Under the pieces are notes generated by a model. That model did no database searches, was not told where the DNA came from, and saw nothing but the letters and a program-made list of their open reading frames with translations. Positions 46,126 through 55,457 of a DNA stretch of 64,000 nt are shown piece by piece (within the stretch, counting starts at the first letter, position 1; every line of letters starts with the position of its first letter). A program made the translations under genes and the position numbers. The DNA comes from Parapedobacter tibetensis (GTDB lineage Bacteria; Bacteroidota; Bacteroidia; Sphingobacteriales; Sphingobacteriaceae), in contig NZ_JAMXBE010000014.1 of the NCBI RefSeq assembly GCF_024704835.1, positions 1 through 64,000 of the forward strand, given 5' to 3'.

Positions 46126-49100
46126 ATGTATAAAAAAATCACTGCATTTATATGCAGAAGAAAGCGATTGTATTCATTAAAATTTCTGATGAAGATGAAC
46201 TTGGTGATGATGGCTTTGACTGTGTTAAGTTTACAGATTGCTATCGCTGCAAACGCACAGCGGGTCACCATTGATGTAAAAAAAGCCACAGTCAGGGACG
46301 TTTTACTAAAAATTTCAAAGCAAACCGGTTATGATTTTATATATGACCCAGGGTTGATCCGGGAAAACTCCAGAATAACGATGAATGTTGATCAGGTATC
46401 TTTGGAAGAAGCCCTGACAACGTGTTTTGGTGGTAAATCACTTGACCTCATGTATAAGGACGACCGTATGGTCGTCATTAAAGCCAGAAAGCAACTCAGT
46501 ACATCAGCTACTATACAGCAGCGCGAAATCACTGGTCGGGTGACAAATGAGCAAGGACAGCCCTTATCAGGTGTAACGGTTCGCGCAAAAGGATCGGCGG
46601 AAGCTGTTGTTACTGATGACGAAGGGAGTTACCGTATTCTTATTCCCCAAGCTATAAATGTTATCGTATTCACCATTGTAGGATTTGAACTTCAGGAGCT
46701 GACGATTGGAACGTCCAATGTCATCAATACGGTCATGGAAGAATCGGTGAGTGATCTGGAGGAAGTCGTGGTAGTGGGGTATGGAACGATGAAAAGGCGA
46801 GATATCATTGGCTCTGTGGCGACCGTTACAGGTGCTGACATCAATAAAGTTCCGGTAGCCAACCTATCGCAGTCCATGCAAGGGATGGCCAGCGGACTAT
46901 TTATCAGTAATAGCAGCGGTCATCCGGGGAGCAGCCCAGATATTTTAATCAGGGGGCTCAACTCGATTAATTTGGGTACCTCACCTCTCTGGGTAATCGA
47001 TGGTGTACCCATTTACACGGGATCATCTCAGCTTGAAGCAAATGGTGTGAAGCCCGTTTCGGCGATATCCATGATAAATCCTGCCGACATTGAGTCGATT
47101 GAAGTGTTGAAGGACGCTGCAGCAACCGCTGTATATGGGAGCCGTGGTTCCGGAGGTGTCATCTTGGTGACGACCAAATCCAATAAAGGGGGTGCCAGCG
47201 GAGTATCTGTGAATTATGACGGTGGCGTTTCCGCATTGCCATTCAAGCAGGAGGATATCTGGGTGGACTCAAAAACCTGGTGGGAACTGCATGACGAAGC
47301 CTATGCAAATTCTGGATTTAGTGGTCAGGTTGATCCGAATACCATTATACAGGTGCAATTTCTGGACGTAAATAAACCGTCCATGACACGGGAAGAGGCA
47401 AGCGCAATAAATTCCGATCATCTGGGAGCCCTCACACAAACGGCTAAATTCAATCAGTTTGGATTGACGGCAAATAAGGGGTTCGAAACAGGTGGGGTAC
47501 TGTTTTCGCTTAATTATCGGAATGAGGAAGGCATACTTCGGAACAACGATTTTGAACGGCTCACAGGCCGGTTTAACTTCAACTTTTCTCCGATTGAACA
47601 GGTGAGCATGGGTATCAATATGAACCTACAGTATTTGAAGAACAAGGGTGTGCCACAAAGCCATGGAAAAGGAGCGGCGGGTGGCTGGTCTAATTTAATT
47701 ACGATGTTGCCTTGGTACTTGATTGAAGATGAAACGTCGCAGAGCGGTTATTGGTTTCCCAATTCGGGCTATAATGCCATGGCTTCTTCCGACCCGGCTT
47801 TAGTGCGCAATGAGTCAGATATGTATCGTACCATCAGCAATGCGTTTGTGGAGTGGAATACACCTGTTGATGGGCTACGTGTCAGGGGGGAAGTGGGGGT
47901 AGACCTGATGTTGACCAATAGCAGTTCATGGACATCCATATTGATGTCAACCACCCCTTACCAAAGCGAGGCAGCCGAACTAGCCATTACTAAACGCACC
48001 GTGAACCTGAATGGGTACGCTACGTATGAACGCGATCTTGGCAATCATCATATCCATACGACGGTAGGTGCGGAGGCAATCAAGGGTCATGATTATGTGC
48101 GCCGTGCCGAAGGCACACAGATTTACAGCAACTATCCGGAACTGATCAACCCGATGAACAGAACGGTGGCTTCCGGTAGAAGTAATTACGCTCCGGCTAT
48201 CCTGGGTGTTTTTGGAAGGGTAAATTATAAGTACAATGATCGGTATATTCTCAATTTCAGTATTCGGCAAGATGGCCACGGAGCCTTTAGCGAGGAAAAT
48301 CGATGGGCTACGTTTACGGCTGTTGGTGCCGGATGGTTGTTGTCTGAAGAGTCGTTTTTTGATTCGCAAGACATTGATTTACTAAAGATACGTGGAAGTT
48401 ATGGACAAACCGGGAACACGAATGTCAACCAAACCATGACACAGATGAATTGGGATCTTACAAGAGATCAGTATGGTGGGGATTTTCTTCCTGGATCCAC
48501 GTCCTTGGGACCCATGGGGAATCGGGGGCTGCGTTGGGAAACGACAAGCAATATGGATGTGGGACTTGATTTTGGTTTGTTTAATAGTCGGATTTCGGGA
48601 TCCGTGGCCTATTATCGGCAGCGGATGACCAATCTGATCCTCAAGGGAAATGTGCCATGGTCGACAGGCTTCGGAATAAACGAGCTATGGGAAAACGTTG
48701 GCGATATGGAAAATTGGGGGTGGGAATTCAGCGTTTCTTCGGTGAATGTGGCAAAAGCAGTCCGTTGGAGCACCGATTTCAATATTAGCTTAAACGAAAA
48801 TAAGGTGACAGGCTTGAACGAATTTGAAAAAGGCAAGGGATATGAAGGTACGCAAACGATTCGTAAAGAAGGGGAGCGGCTGAATACATGGTACCTTTCA
48901 AACTTTGTGCATGTTGACCCGCAAACGGGAATCCCCATGATTGAACAACGGGATGAGGAAAAATGGAACAATGATTATATGACGGTTTCTACGGGTAGAC
49001 TGATCCCCATGAACGAATCTAATACGAATGCAAATAAAATGATCCAGTCGGGCAAAAGCGATCTGCCAACCTTCTATGGCGGGCTTACCAATACCATTCG

Positions 49101-49590
49101 GTATAAGGCGTTCGACCTGAACATCCTATTGACCTTTGCCGGAGGACATTACCTGCTCAATCTTCCCAATGAAAATACGAATGGACAGGGCAGTTACCGT
49201 ACGAATGGTATTTCGGCTATAACAACCGATCTCGTTGGCAATTATTGGAAGAATCCGGGAGATATCGCCAAATATCCCAAATTGGTTTACGACGATAAGT
49301 ACCCGGTTGACAATGACGGCAATCCATCGGAGGCTGGAACTAATTTCTCCAGGAATATCAATTCCACATTTCTGCTTGAAAAAGCGGATTATATCAAGTT
49401 GCGCAACCTGCAATTGGGTTATACCTTTCCAGCTTCAGTAGCCAACAGGATGAAACTGCAAAACGTTAGGATGTATGTTGGAGGTATCAATTTATTAACG
49501 CTTACGGGTTATAGCGGTTATGACCCCGAAACGGGGAATCAATTACCCTTGCCCAGAACGGTGAATTTCGGTTTGTCATTTAATCTATAA
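46126..49590 (+). CDS. SusC-type TonB-dependent transducer with STN domain (locus 2)
   Basis: 1154 residues. A long N-terminal leader and signal peptide (ending AANAQ) typical of this group, then an STN domain (about 45-115; KATVRDVLLKISKQTGYDFIY), a carboxypeptidase-like domain (ITGRVTNEQGQPLSGVTVRA), the motif EEVVVVGYGTMKRRD, a plug with VLKDAAATAVYGSRGSGGV, and a barrel. The STN domain passes ligand status to FecR. The susD gene starts 11 bases after the stop. No enzyme is encoded in this locus. Confidence 0.95.
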   Translation: MYKKITAFICRRKRLYSLKFLMKMNLVMMALTVLSLQIAIAANAQRVTIDVKKATVRDVLLKISKQTGYDFIYDPGLIRENSRITMNVDQVSLEEALTTCFGGKSLDLMYKDDRMVVIKARKQLSTSATIQQREITGRVTNEQGQPLSGVTVRAKGSAEAVVTDDEGSYRILIPQAINVIVFTIVGFELQELTIGTSNVINTVMEESVSDLEEVVVVGYGTMKRRDIIGSVATVTGADINKVPVANLSQSMQGMASGLFISNSSGHPGSSPDILIRGLNSINLGTSPLWVIDGVPIYTGSSQLEANGVKPVSAISMINPADIESIEVLKDAAATAVYGSRGSGGVILVTTKSNKGGASGVSVNYDGGVSALPFKQEDIWVDSKTWWELHDEAYANSGFSGQVDPNTIIQVQFLDVNKPSMTREEASAINSDHLGALTQTAKFNQFGLTANKGFETGGVLFSLNYRNEEGILRNNDFERLTGRFNFNFSPIEQVSMGINMNLQYLKNKGVPQSHGKGAAGGWSNLITMLPWYLIEDETSQSGYWFPNSGYNAMASSDPALVRNESDMYRTISNAFVEWNTPVDGLRVRGEVGVDLMLTNSSSWTSILMSTTPYQSEAAELAITKRTVNLNGYATYERDLGNHHIHTTVGAEAIKGHDYVRRAEGTQIYSNYPELINPMNRTVASGRSNYAPAILGVFGRVNYKYNDRYILNFSIRQDGHGAFSEENRWATFTAVGAGWLLSEESFFDSQDIDLLKIRGSYGQTGNTNVNQTMTQMNWDLTRDQYGGDFLPGSTSLGPMGNRGLRWETTSNMDVGLDFGLFNSRISGSVAYYRQRMTNLILKGNVPWSTGFGINELWENVGDMENWGWEFSVSSVNVAKAVRWSTDFNISLNENKVTGLNEFEKGKGYEGTQTIRKEGERLNTWYLSNFVHVDPQTGIPMIEQRDEEKWNNDYMTVSTGRLIPMNESNTNANKMIQSGKSDLPTFYGGLTNTIRYKAFDLNILLTFAGGHYLLNLPNENTNGQGSYRTNGISAITTDLVGNYWKNPGDIAKYPKLVYDDKYPVDNDGNPSEAGTNFSRNINSTFLLEKADYIKLRNLQLGYTFPASVANRMKLQNVRMYVGGINLLTLTGYSGYDPETGNQLPLPRTVNFGLSFNL

Positions 49591-49601
49591 CTGATTCGAT
49601 T

Positions 49602-51242
49602 ATGAAGATGAAAAAAATAATATTATTGATTGCGCTAACGGTTTTCTTTTCTTCCTGTAAGGATTATTTTGATAACCCAAGGCCGCAGGAGATCCAATGG
49701 GTCAATACAACTACATTTGACCAGGGGCTGACATCGGCTTATTTTAACCTTTTTTATAAATGTTTGAATGGGAGAACTACCTTTATGGAATTTGCCAGTT
49801 CAGGCACTTCCCAGCTTCTTCCCGAAACGTCGACCGGTGTGCCCTGGAATGAGGCTTACAACCGGTTGTTCAATCAAAATGTTTCGCTGAATAACGACGT
49901 TTGGCAATACGCCTATAAAACAATTACAACCTGCAATGCGGCCATTGCACTGGATGAATCAGCCAATGCCAATCCATTTAATTTGGAGATGAACAGTGCC
50001 GATTATGAAGACAATTACCTCCGACAAATCGGAGAATACCATTTCTTGCGTGCCTATGCGTTCTATACCCTGGTACGTATTTTTGCCGCTCCTTATGTCC
50101 ATAATGGCGATAATTCCCAACAGTATATTCCTTTTACCACACAGGTACCTGAAACAAAGGAAGATATTTATTCGATACCTTTGGGAACCAACGCGGAACT
50201 ATACGAACAGATTGTATCCGATTTGAGAAGGGCTAAAGCGATGTTGCCAGAGGCGTTTAATGCTTCAACCATGCTGCCAAATTATGCGATAGGTAGAGCC
50301 AATCAATATGCTGCGGCGGCACTGCTGGCCAAGGTGCTGTTTGTGATGGGTGATTATACGGCAGCGGAACAGGAACTCGATTTCGTTATCCAAGCGGCTG
50401 AAAATGATGCGCGCTATGCATTGGAAGAACCCATCGAGGCATTCAATAAATTAGATAGAAATGTCATCTCCAGGGAGGCCATCCTTGAGTTTCACTCCGG
50501 TATCGAAGGTAACTATCCTTACCAAGGGGAATATATGTATTACGCGATGATTTTTTCCCTCAACTTCCGCGATGCAACGGGTGGCGGCAGGGGCTTGGGA
50601 AATATGGTGAAAAGCGGATGGAATCAGTTCACTGTCAGTTATTGGGCACTTGATAAAATGGGCTGGATGACGGATCCGGCGAATGACGATTATACACTGA
50701 CAGCTGCGGCCGAGAATGACTTAAGATGCAAGCAACTCTATTATTACCTGCTTGGATATAAAGCGGGAATAACGGACTCCGACCCTGATTACCTAATATA
50801 CGAATCGGTGCTGGCGCATAAGGCGGTGCATACTCCGCAACTATATATTGACAAGTACTTTCGGGGAGGGCAAGGAAATGAACTGAGTCGCTTTACCAAG
50901 TTCCCATTAATTCGCCTCGGGGATTTATACCTTATTCGGGCATGGGTGCGATGGAACGGTGGCAATACAGAAGGAGCAGTAACGGATTTAAACAAGATAT
51001 GGAACCGGGCTAATCCCACCAACCCTGACTACTATACGGCATCGACCATAAATCATGATGTGATTTTTGCGGAATATTTGAAGGAAATGGCAGGAGAGGG
51101 CTGGACCCTTGATTTCATGATGGCTACACAGATGGATATCCCGGCTGGCGATAGGCGCAATGTCGCTGCGGTACAACCTCCGTATGCCAACTGGCATTGG
51201 GCCATACCAGTTTCAGAAACGGATCTGAATCCGAACTATTAA
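49602..51242 (+). CDS. SusD/RagB-type surface glycan-binding lipoprotein (locus 2)
   Basis: 546 residues. Lipoprotein signal (VFFSSC), SusD fold with EYHFLRAYAFYTLVRIF, YAAAALLAKVLFVMGDYTAA and C-terminal RLGDLYLIRAWVRWNGGNTE. It partners the preceding SusC. Its stop codon shares two bases with the right copy of the 28-base repeat, so the gene ends exactly at the repeat. Confidence 0.94.
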   Translation: MKMKKIILLIALTVFFSSCKDYFDNPRPQEIQWVNTTTFDQGLTSAYFNLFYKCLNGRTTFMEFASSGTSQLLPETSTGVPWNEAYNRLFNQNVSLNNDVWQYAYKTITTCNAAIALDESANANPFNLEMNSADYEDNYLRQIGEYHFLRAYAFYTLVRIFAAPYVHNGDNSQQYIPFTTQVPETKEDIYSIPLGTNAELYEQIVSDLRRAKAMLPEAFNASTMLPNYAIGRANQYAAAALLAKVLFVMGDYTAAEQELDFVIQAAENDARYALEEPIEAFNKLDRNVISREAILEFHSGIEGNYPYQGEYMYYAMIFSLNFRDATGGGRGLGNMVKSGWNQFTVSYWALDKMGWMTDPANDDYTLTAAAENDLRCKQLYYYLLGYKAGITDSDPDYLIYESVLAHKAVHTPQLYIDKYFRGGQGNELSRFTKFPLIRLGDLYLIRAWVRWNGGNTEGAVTDLNKIWNRANPTNPDYYTASTINHDVIFAEYLKEMAGEGWTLDFMMATQMDIPAGDRRNVAAVQPPYANWHWAIPVSETDLNPNY

Positions 51243-51268
51243 GAACAGGGGAATGTTAAATTTTTCGG
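51241..51268 (+). repeat. 28-base direct repeat, right copy
   Basis: Identical to 43825-43852, same orientation, 7.4 kb apart. It starts within the susD stop codon. Confidence 0.85.
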
Positions 51269-51687
51269 TTATGTGAATTGTATTTTCCGTGAGTTTACAT
51301 TTCAATTTTTAGGGTTACCCATTTAGACGACAATCAACTGTTTATGAATAGATTACAAATTATAAAATCGCAGAATCCAAAATGGTTGAAAGCGCTTAAT
51401 GAAATTAATAAACAGTGTTTACGCTCATCCGTCATGTAAAAAATCAAGATTTATACGATTTAAATGGATAACCCTATTAATTTTTTAACAATAATGTCTG
51501 AGTAAAATTTTCGACGCTATTGTAAGATCCATCCGGTTGTCCCCAAACATGCTTATTCCTAATTCCATGATTCCTCCTTGTTTAGCAACAAAAGTAAACA
51601 AGATGTTTGAACGGAAAATTGATATAGGTTAAGAAAACGCGGATTACAGCTAACCTTCCCAACCACACACCAGTGGTTTGGTACGCG
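51269..51687 (+). other. AT-rich gene-free stretch
   Basis: Between the repeat and the sigma-2 promoter I see only reading frames of about 30 codons, no recognisable domain, no clear hairpin and no remainder of the epimerase gene. Confidence 0.6.
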
Positions 51688-51719
51688 TTTGCGTTTTTAT
51701 CGTGATTAGTTTATATTTG
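51688..51719 (+). promoter_or_regulatory. Promoter of sigma-factor gene 2
   Basis: A textbook Bacteroidota promoter: TTTG (51688-51691), 20 bases, TATATTTG (51712-51719), with the ATG 41 bases after the -7. Confidence 0.8.
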
Positions 51720-51759
51720 TCGCCCGCAGACCAATTGTAGTTTATGATTAGGCAGATTT

Positions 51760-52350
51760 ATGGGATTCAAAAGTGAAAATACGCATCGTATCCGTAATCT
51801 TGATACGAAAAGCGAGTCATCCTTTTCTGCTATTTACGATGCGTATTGGGAGCGTCTATTTCGATTTGTCATCCGTATTTTGCCAGATGAAGACGATGTC
51901 GCTGATGTCGTACAGGAAACGTTCATTACGTTCTGGGAAGCACGCACCAGGCTGGAACATATCAAATCCGTCAAATCCTACTTGTTTGTCATCGCCAGGA
52001 ATTTGGCTTTTAGGCGCTTCCGTGAGCAATTGAAATATGGCGATGCCGCAAACAGGCTCATCGATCAGTATACTGAAGGTGCCGACAGTACATTGGCGAC
52101 CATACACACCAGGGAGTTGTCAGCCATCATTGATGCGGAAGTCGAGAAACTGCCCGAACGGATGCGTGAAGTATTCGTGCTGAGCCGCAAAGAACACCTG
52201 TCTTATAAGGAAATTGCCGAGCGGCTGAATATTTCGGACCAGACGGTAAAGAAACAAATCAGTAAGTCATTGAGGTACCTACGCCTTAAACTCGACGTGG
52301 ATTACATCCCATATCTCGCCATATTACTCATTACTGATCATTTTCGTTAA
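51760..52350 (+). CDS. ECF sigma-70 factor, FecI-like (locus 3)
   Basis: 196 residues. Region 2 (FSAIYDAYWERLFRFVIRIL, VADVVQETFITFWEAR, KSYLFVIARNLAFRRFR) and region 4 (LPERMREVFVLSRKEHLSYK, LNISDQTVKKQISKSLRYLR). It is a cytosolic transcription initiation factor for the susCD genes downstream, held by the FecR encoded 109 bases later. Confidence 0.95.
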   Translation: MGFKSENTHRIRNLDTKSESSFSAIYDAYWERLFRFVIRILPDEDDVADVVQETFITFWEARTRLEHIKSVKSYLFVIARNLAFRRFREQLKYGDAANRLIDQYTEGADSTLATIHTRELSAIIDAEVEKLPERMREVFVLSRKEHLSYKEIAERLNISDQTVKKQISKSLRYLRLKLDVDYIPYLAILLITDHFR

Positions 52351-52459
52351 TTTTTTCTTTTTGATTATCAATGATTTATCGAAAAGGTTAGTCGGGTGAA
52401 TACCACTTGCCTGCGTTTTTTTACTCTTTATACTAAAAGCACCAATTTTATAAACTGAC

Positions 52460-53599
52460 ATGCAACGAGAAGAATTCCGAGGATTATTGCGTCGCTATGC
52501 CGATGGTTCCTGCACCAAAGCGGAAAAGCTTTTTCTAGAAGATATGGTGCTTCGTAATCCTGTTGTCGGCAATTGGTCTTGGAACAGCGAGGAAGAACGA
52601 GTGTTGATGGGGATTCGGATCAGGCAAGCGATTGACGAAAAGCGTTATGTAAGCAGGCGTTCCCGGTCTATGAAGCTATGGTATGGAGGTATTGCAGCTT
52701 CTTTACTAGCTGTTTTTGGACTTATGTGGTCTTTCGGTGGGAAGAAAAACGTTAGGGAAAAGCCTTTAGTGATTTCGGAAACAGCTTCCTATCCATCCGA
52801 TGGTATCCGGCTCACATTGGCCGACGGTTCGGTAGTTGGGTTAGATAGCTTACAACACGGATTGGTGAGCCATACCGGAGATGTCGATATCCGGAAACTT
52901 GACGGCGGTGAACTGGTTTACGAGAAGTCACCGGATTCCAAGTCGGATGTTGCGCCGGAGTTGCCAGCACAAAACACCCTCCACGTACCCAATGGTAAGC
53001 AATTCAAGCTGGTCTTGCCAGACGGAACAAATGTATGGCTGAATACAGCAACAACGCTCACCTACCCTGTTGCATTTACGAGGAGTGAACGTAAAGTAGT
53101 ATTAGATGGGGAAGCCTATTTTGAAGTAATGCCCGACCGGTCAAAGCCGTTCAAGGTGATGACGCATGGCCGGGAAATCACGGTGACAGGTACGCATTTC
53201 ACGGTCTCTGCATATGCATCAGATGAAGTGGTGCGCACCGCGCTACTGGAAGGCGGTGTAGATGTGCGCCATCAAGGCAAGACGCTTTCGTTGACTCCTG
53301 GTTTCGAGGCTGTTTCCTCGGCGGATGGGAACCTAGTGAAGAAACAGAGCAACCTGGAGCAGGCGATGGCTTGGAAAAACGGTTACTTTTTGTTTGACGA
53401 TATGGATGTCGTTTCGGTCATGCGGAGCGTGGCGAGGTGGTATGATGTACGGATAGTCATCGAATCGAATCTCCCCAAAAAACGCTTCGGGGGAAGTTTT
53501 CCGATCACCGCCGGAATCGACGAACTGCTGGCGGACTTGGAATTGGTCAGCAAGATTAAATTTGAGCGCAACGGAAAGGAGGTTCGGATGATATGGTAA
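52460..53599 (+). CDS. FecR-type anti-sigma factor (locus 3)
   Basis: 379 residues. Cytosolic sigma-binding head with QREEFRGLLRRYADGSCTKA, one transmembrane helix (about 76-92, AASLLAVFGLMWSF), periplasmic FecR domain (HVPNGKQFKLVLPDGTNVWL, LDGEAYFEVMPD) and the C-terminal VMRSVARWYDVRIV segment that meets the STN domain. Standard length, without the extra segments of the FecR in locus 2. Confidence 0.94.
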   Translation: MQREEFRGLLRRYADGSCTKAEKLFLEDMVLRNPVVGNWSWNSEEERVLMGIRIRQAIDEKRYVSRRSRSMKLWYGGIAASLLAVFGLMWSFGGKKNVREKPLVISETASYPSDGIRLTLADGSVVGLDSLQHGLVSHTGDVDIRKLDGGELVYEKSPDSKSDVAPELPAQNTLHVPNGKQFKLVLPDGTNVWLNTATTLTYPVAFTRSERKVVLDGEAYFEVMPDRSKPFKVMTHGREITVTGTHFTVSAYASDEVVRTALLEGGVDVRHQGKTLSLTPGFEAVSSADGNLVKKQSNLEQAMAWKNGYFLFDDMDVVSVMRSVARWYDVRIVIESNLPKKRFGGSFPITAGIDELLADLELVSKIKFERNGKEVRMIW

Positions 53600-53623
53600 C
53601 CTGAATCTTTACCCAGAGTAGCC

Positions 53624-53748
53624 AAAAAAAGCCGGAAGTGCGGCTAACGCTTTCGGCCGGAGTGCTAATGGTACCGCAAAAAGGCTAATCCGATGGTTAG
53701 TTGGTAAATGCCAATTGACAATGATAAATTAAACAGAATAATCACTTT
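53624..53748 (+). repeat. Leader repeat, copy 1 (before the GH16 gene)
   Basis: An A-run, hairpin GCCGGAAGTG (53631-53640)/CGCTTTCGGC (53648-53657) around CGGCTAA, then AAGGCTAATCC, CAATTGACAATGATAAATT and AACAGAATAATCA. The same order and words occur at 55314-55444. The two arm differences from copy 2 are both G-U substitutions that keep pairing. Confidence 0.75.
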
Positions 53749-53772
53749 ATAAGAACTGTAATAGTTATTGCT

Positions 53773-55182
53773 ATGGAAAAAAATAGGCGTAATATTGGAT
53801 TGGTCATCACAGCGTTGGTGATCGGTTCGATGGTAAGTTGTAGCGAAGTTATTGAGAATCCGAATCCGGAGATTCCGTTGGAGGATATACCTGTAATAGC
53901 AGATCGGCGCTTGTCAATCAACGGCATTGATCTTGATCCGATGACCACGTTGGAAGAACCAATTGGCATCCCTCCCGGCGCGACCAAGGCTCACGTCCGG
54001 CTGACGCTAGCCGGTGCGATTATGAGCACTGCTTATGTACAGGTTAATACGAGTACAAGTGGAGCAAAGGGCTTCAACGTCAATAGAGACATATCCACTC
54101 CTTTCAACTATCAATATTGGCGTCCCGGTGACGACGCTGACCTTTGGATTACGGTTGACATTATCAATCCGAGGCACACCCCTGGCGATCAATTCAAGAT
54201 AACTTTTCCCGGCGAGGGCACCGCCGGTCCTGTTGCTTGTTTTTTCCAGATTCAGGAAGGTGCAGTCAATGAGCTTCCAGATGAAATACCCTTCCACCGT
54301 GATCCCCTTGTGTTGCACGCGGACGGGGTAACCCCATCCATGGATTTGGATATGGCCGCCATTGAATGGTCGGATAGTGGTTTTGACGCTGATGGCAACC
54401 CAATCTGGCGCTCCCGCCTAGCTCATGGTTATTCGCAGGCCAGCAACGGTGAGACTGGCCTGTACACAAACGTCGAGGCGTTTCCGGACGACGCGGTGAA
54501 CCCTCAGACACGAGAGGTGGATAGCGAAGGAAGGCCATTTGTTCGGCTGCATACGGTAAAGTTTGAAGAGCCCGTTGTCTTTAGCGACAGAATATTCCCC
54601 TTTCAGGCGTCTGTATTGCAAGGTTCGAAATTGGATGAATGGAAGTATCGCCGAGGCGTTTATCGCGCTCAAATACAGACCCCTAGCCGTAAAGGAGCTT
54701 GGTCTGCTTTCTGGGCTATAGGGAGCAGGCTTAGTACGGGCGCTAGCCAGTGGCCGCCGGAGATCGACTTCTTCGAGAGCTTCAACGGAGCTTACGGCGC
54801 AGCCTACACGCCGCGCTCGACAAGTTCTGCACAACATATCGGTGTGCATGGCTCCAACCAGCGTGATATGGTAAATGGGCTGAAGAGTGAATTGGACCGT
54901 GTCCCCGGTTTCGAGCTGGACGTAGACCTGAATGCTGAACCTCACGATTACGCCTGCGTTATTGAAGATGACTGGATTACGCATTTCGTTGATGGCAAAG
55001 AGACCCTGCAGCATAGAAATATGCTTGATAGGGCCGATGGCGACACCGATTGGGCTTTCTACCCCATCATAAACGTGGCCGTGAAGATAGGTGCGGAAAA
55101 TCCCTATAACGAAGGAACTCCGGATCTGTTATGGTATGGCCTACAGTATTATGCTCCCGGTTCCGGATGGTCTATGCAGTAA
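53773..55182 (+). CDS. Glycoside hydrolase family 16 lipoprotein
   Basis: 469 residues. Lipoprotein signal (GSMVSC), an N-terminal beta-sandwich (about 30-175), then a GH16 jelly roll (about 180-465). It has YRAQIQTPSRKGAWSAFWAI, the catalytic motif EIDFFE (nucleophile Glu330, Asp332, acid/base Glu335) and the late HDYACVIEDDWITHFVDGKE. GH16 enzymes cut beta-1,3- or beta-1,4-glucans and galactans (laminarin, agar, carrageenan, porphyran and others). The sulfatase downstream favours a sulfated galactan, as inference. It lies unusually between fecR and susC, and both it and susC carry the same leader. Confidence 0.9.
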   Translation: MEKNRRNIGLVITALVIGSMVSCSEVIENPNPEIPLEDIPVIADRRLSINGIDLDPMTTLEEPIGIPPGATKAHVRLTLAGAIMSTAYVQVNTSTSGAKGFNVNRDISTPFNYQYWRPGDDADLWITVDIINPRHTPGDQFKITFPGEGTAGPVACFFQIQEGAVNELPDEIPFHRDPLVLHADGVTPSMDLDMAAIEWSDSGFDADGNPIWRSRLAHGYSQASNGETGLYTNVEAFPDDAVNPQTREVDSEGRPFVRLHTVKFEEPVVFSDRIFPFQASVLQGSKLDEWKYRRGVYRAQIQTPSRKGAWSAFWAIGSRLSTGASQWPPEIDFFESFNGAYGAAYTPRSTSSAQHIGVHGSNQRDMVNGLKSELDRVPGFELDVDLNAEPHDYACVIEDDWITHFVDGKETLQHRNMLDRADGDTDWAFYPIINVAVKIGAENPYNEGTPDLLWYGLQYYAPGSGWSMQ

Positions 55183-55313
55183 GTAGCGGGTATAATTGAA
55201 TGCGACCCTGAAGATGTATAAATGATCAAATCGAACACAAATGTAAGGAGGTGTGGAAATATGGAGACTTGAGTAGATCCCCAATCATGGATTCCCTGTG
55301 AGGGTATAGGCCC

Positions 55314-55444
55314 AAAAAGCCGGAAGTGCGGCTAACACTTCCGGCCGGCGCGGTTATTGATGCCGCAGACAGGCTAGTCCAATGATCAATTGACAATGTA
55401 TAATTGACAATTGATAATGATAAATTTAACAGAATAATCATTTA
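55314..55444 (+). repeat. Leader repeat, copy 2 (before susC of locus 3)
   Basis: Second copy of the leader at 53624-53748. Its hairpin GCCGGAAGTG (55319-55328)/CACTTCCGGC (55336-55345) is perfect. An additional CAATTGACAATGTATAATTG duplication makes it slightly longer. The reverse strand of the hairpin ends in a T-run and could stop antisense transcription. Confidence 0.75.
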
Positions 55445-55457
55445 ACCTGTATGGCAA

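Noticed and set aside
43825-51268. Calling the 7.4-kb cassette a transposon
   Set aside because: No transposase, integrase or terminal inverted repeats are visible; only the direct repeats and the gene stub are supported.
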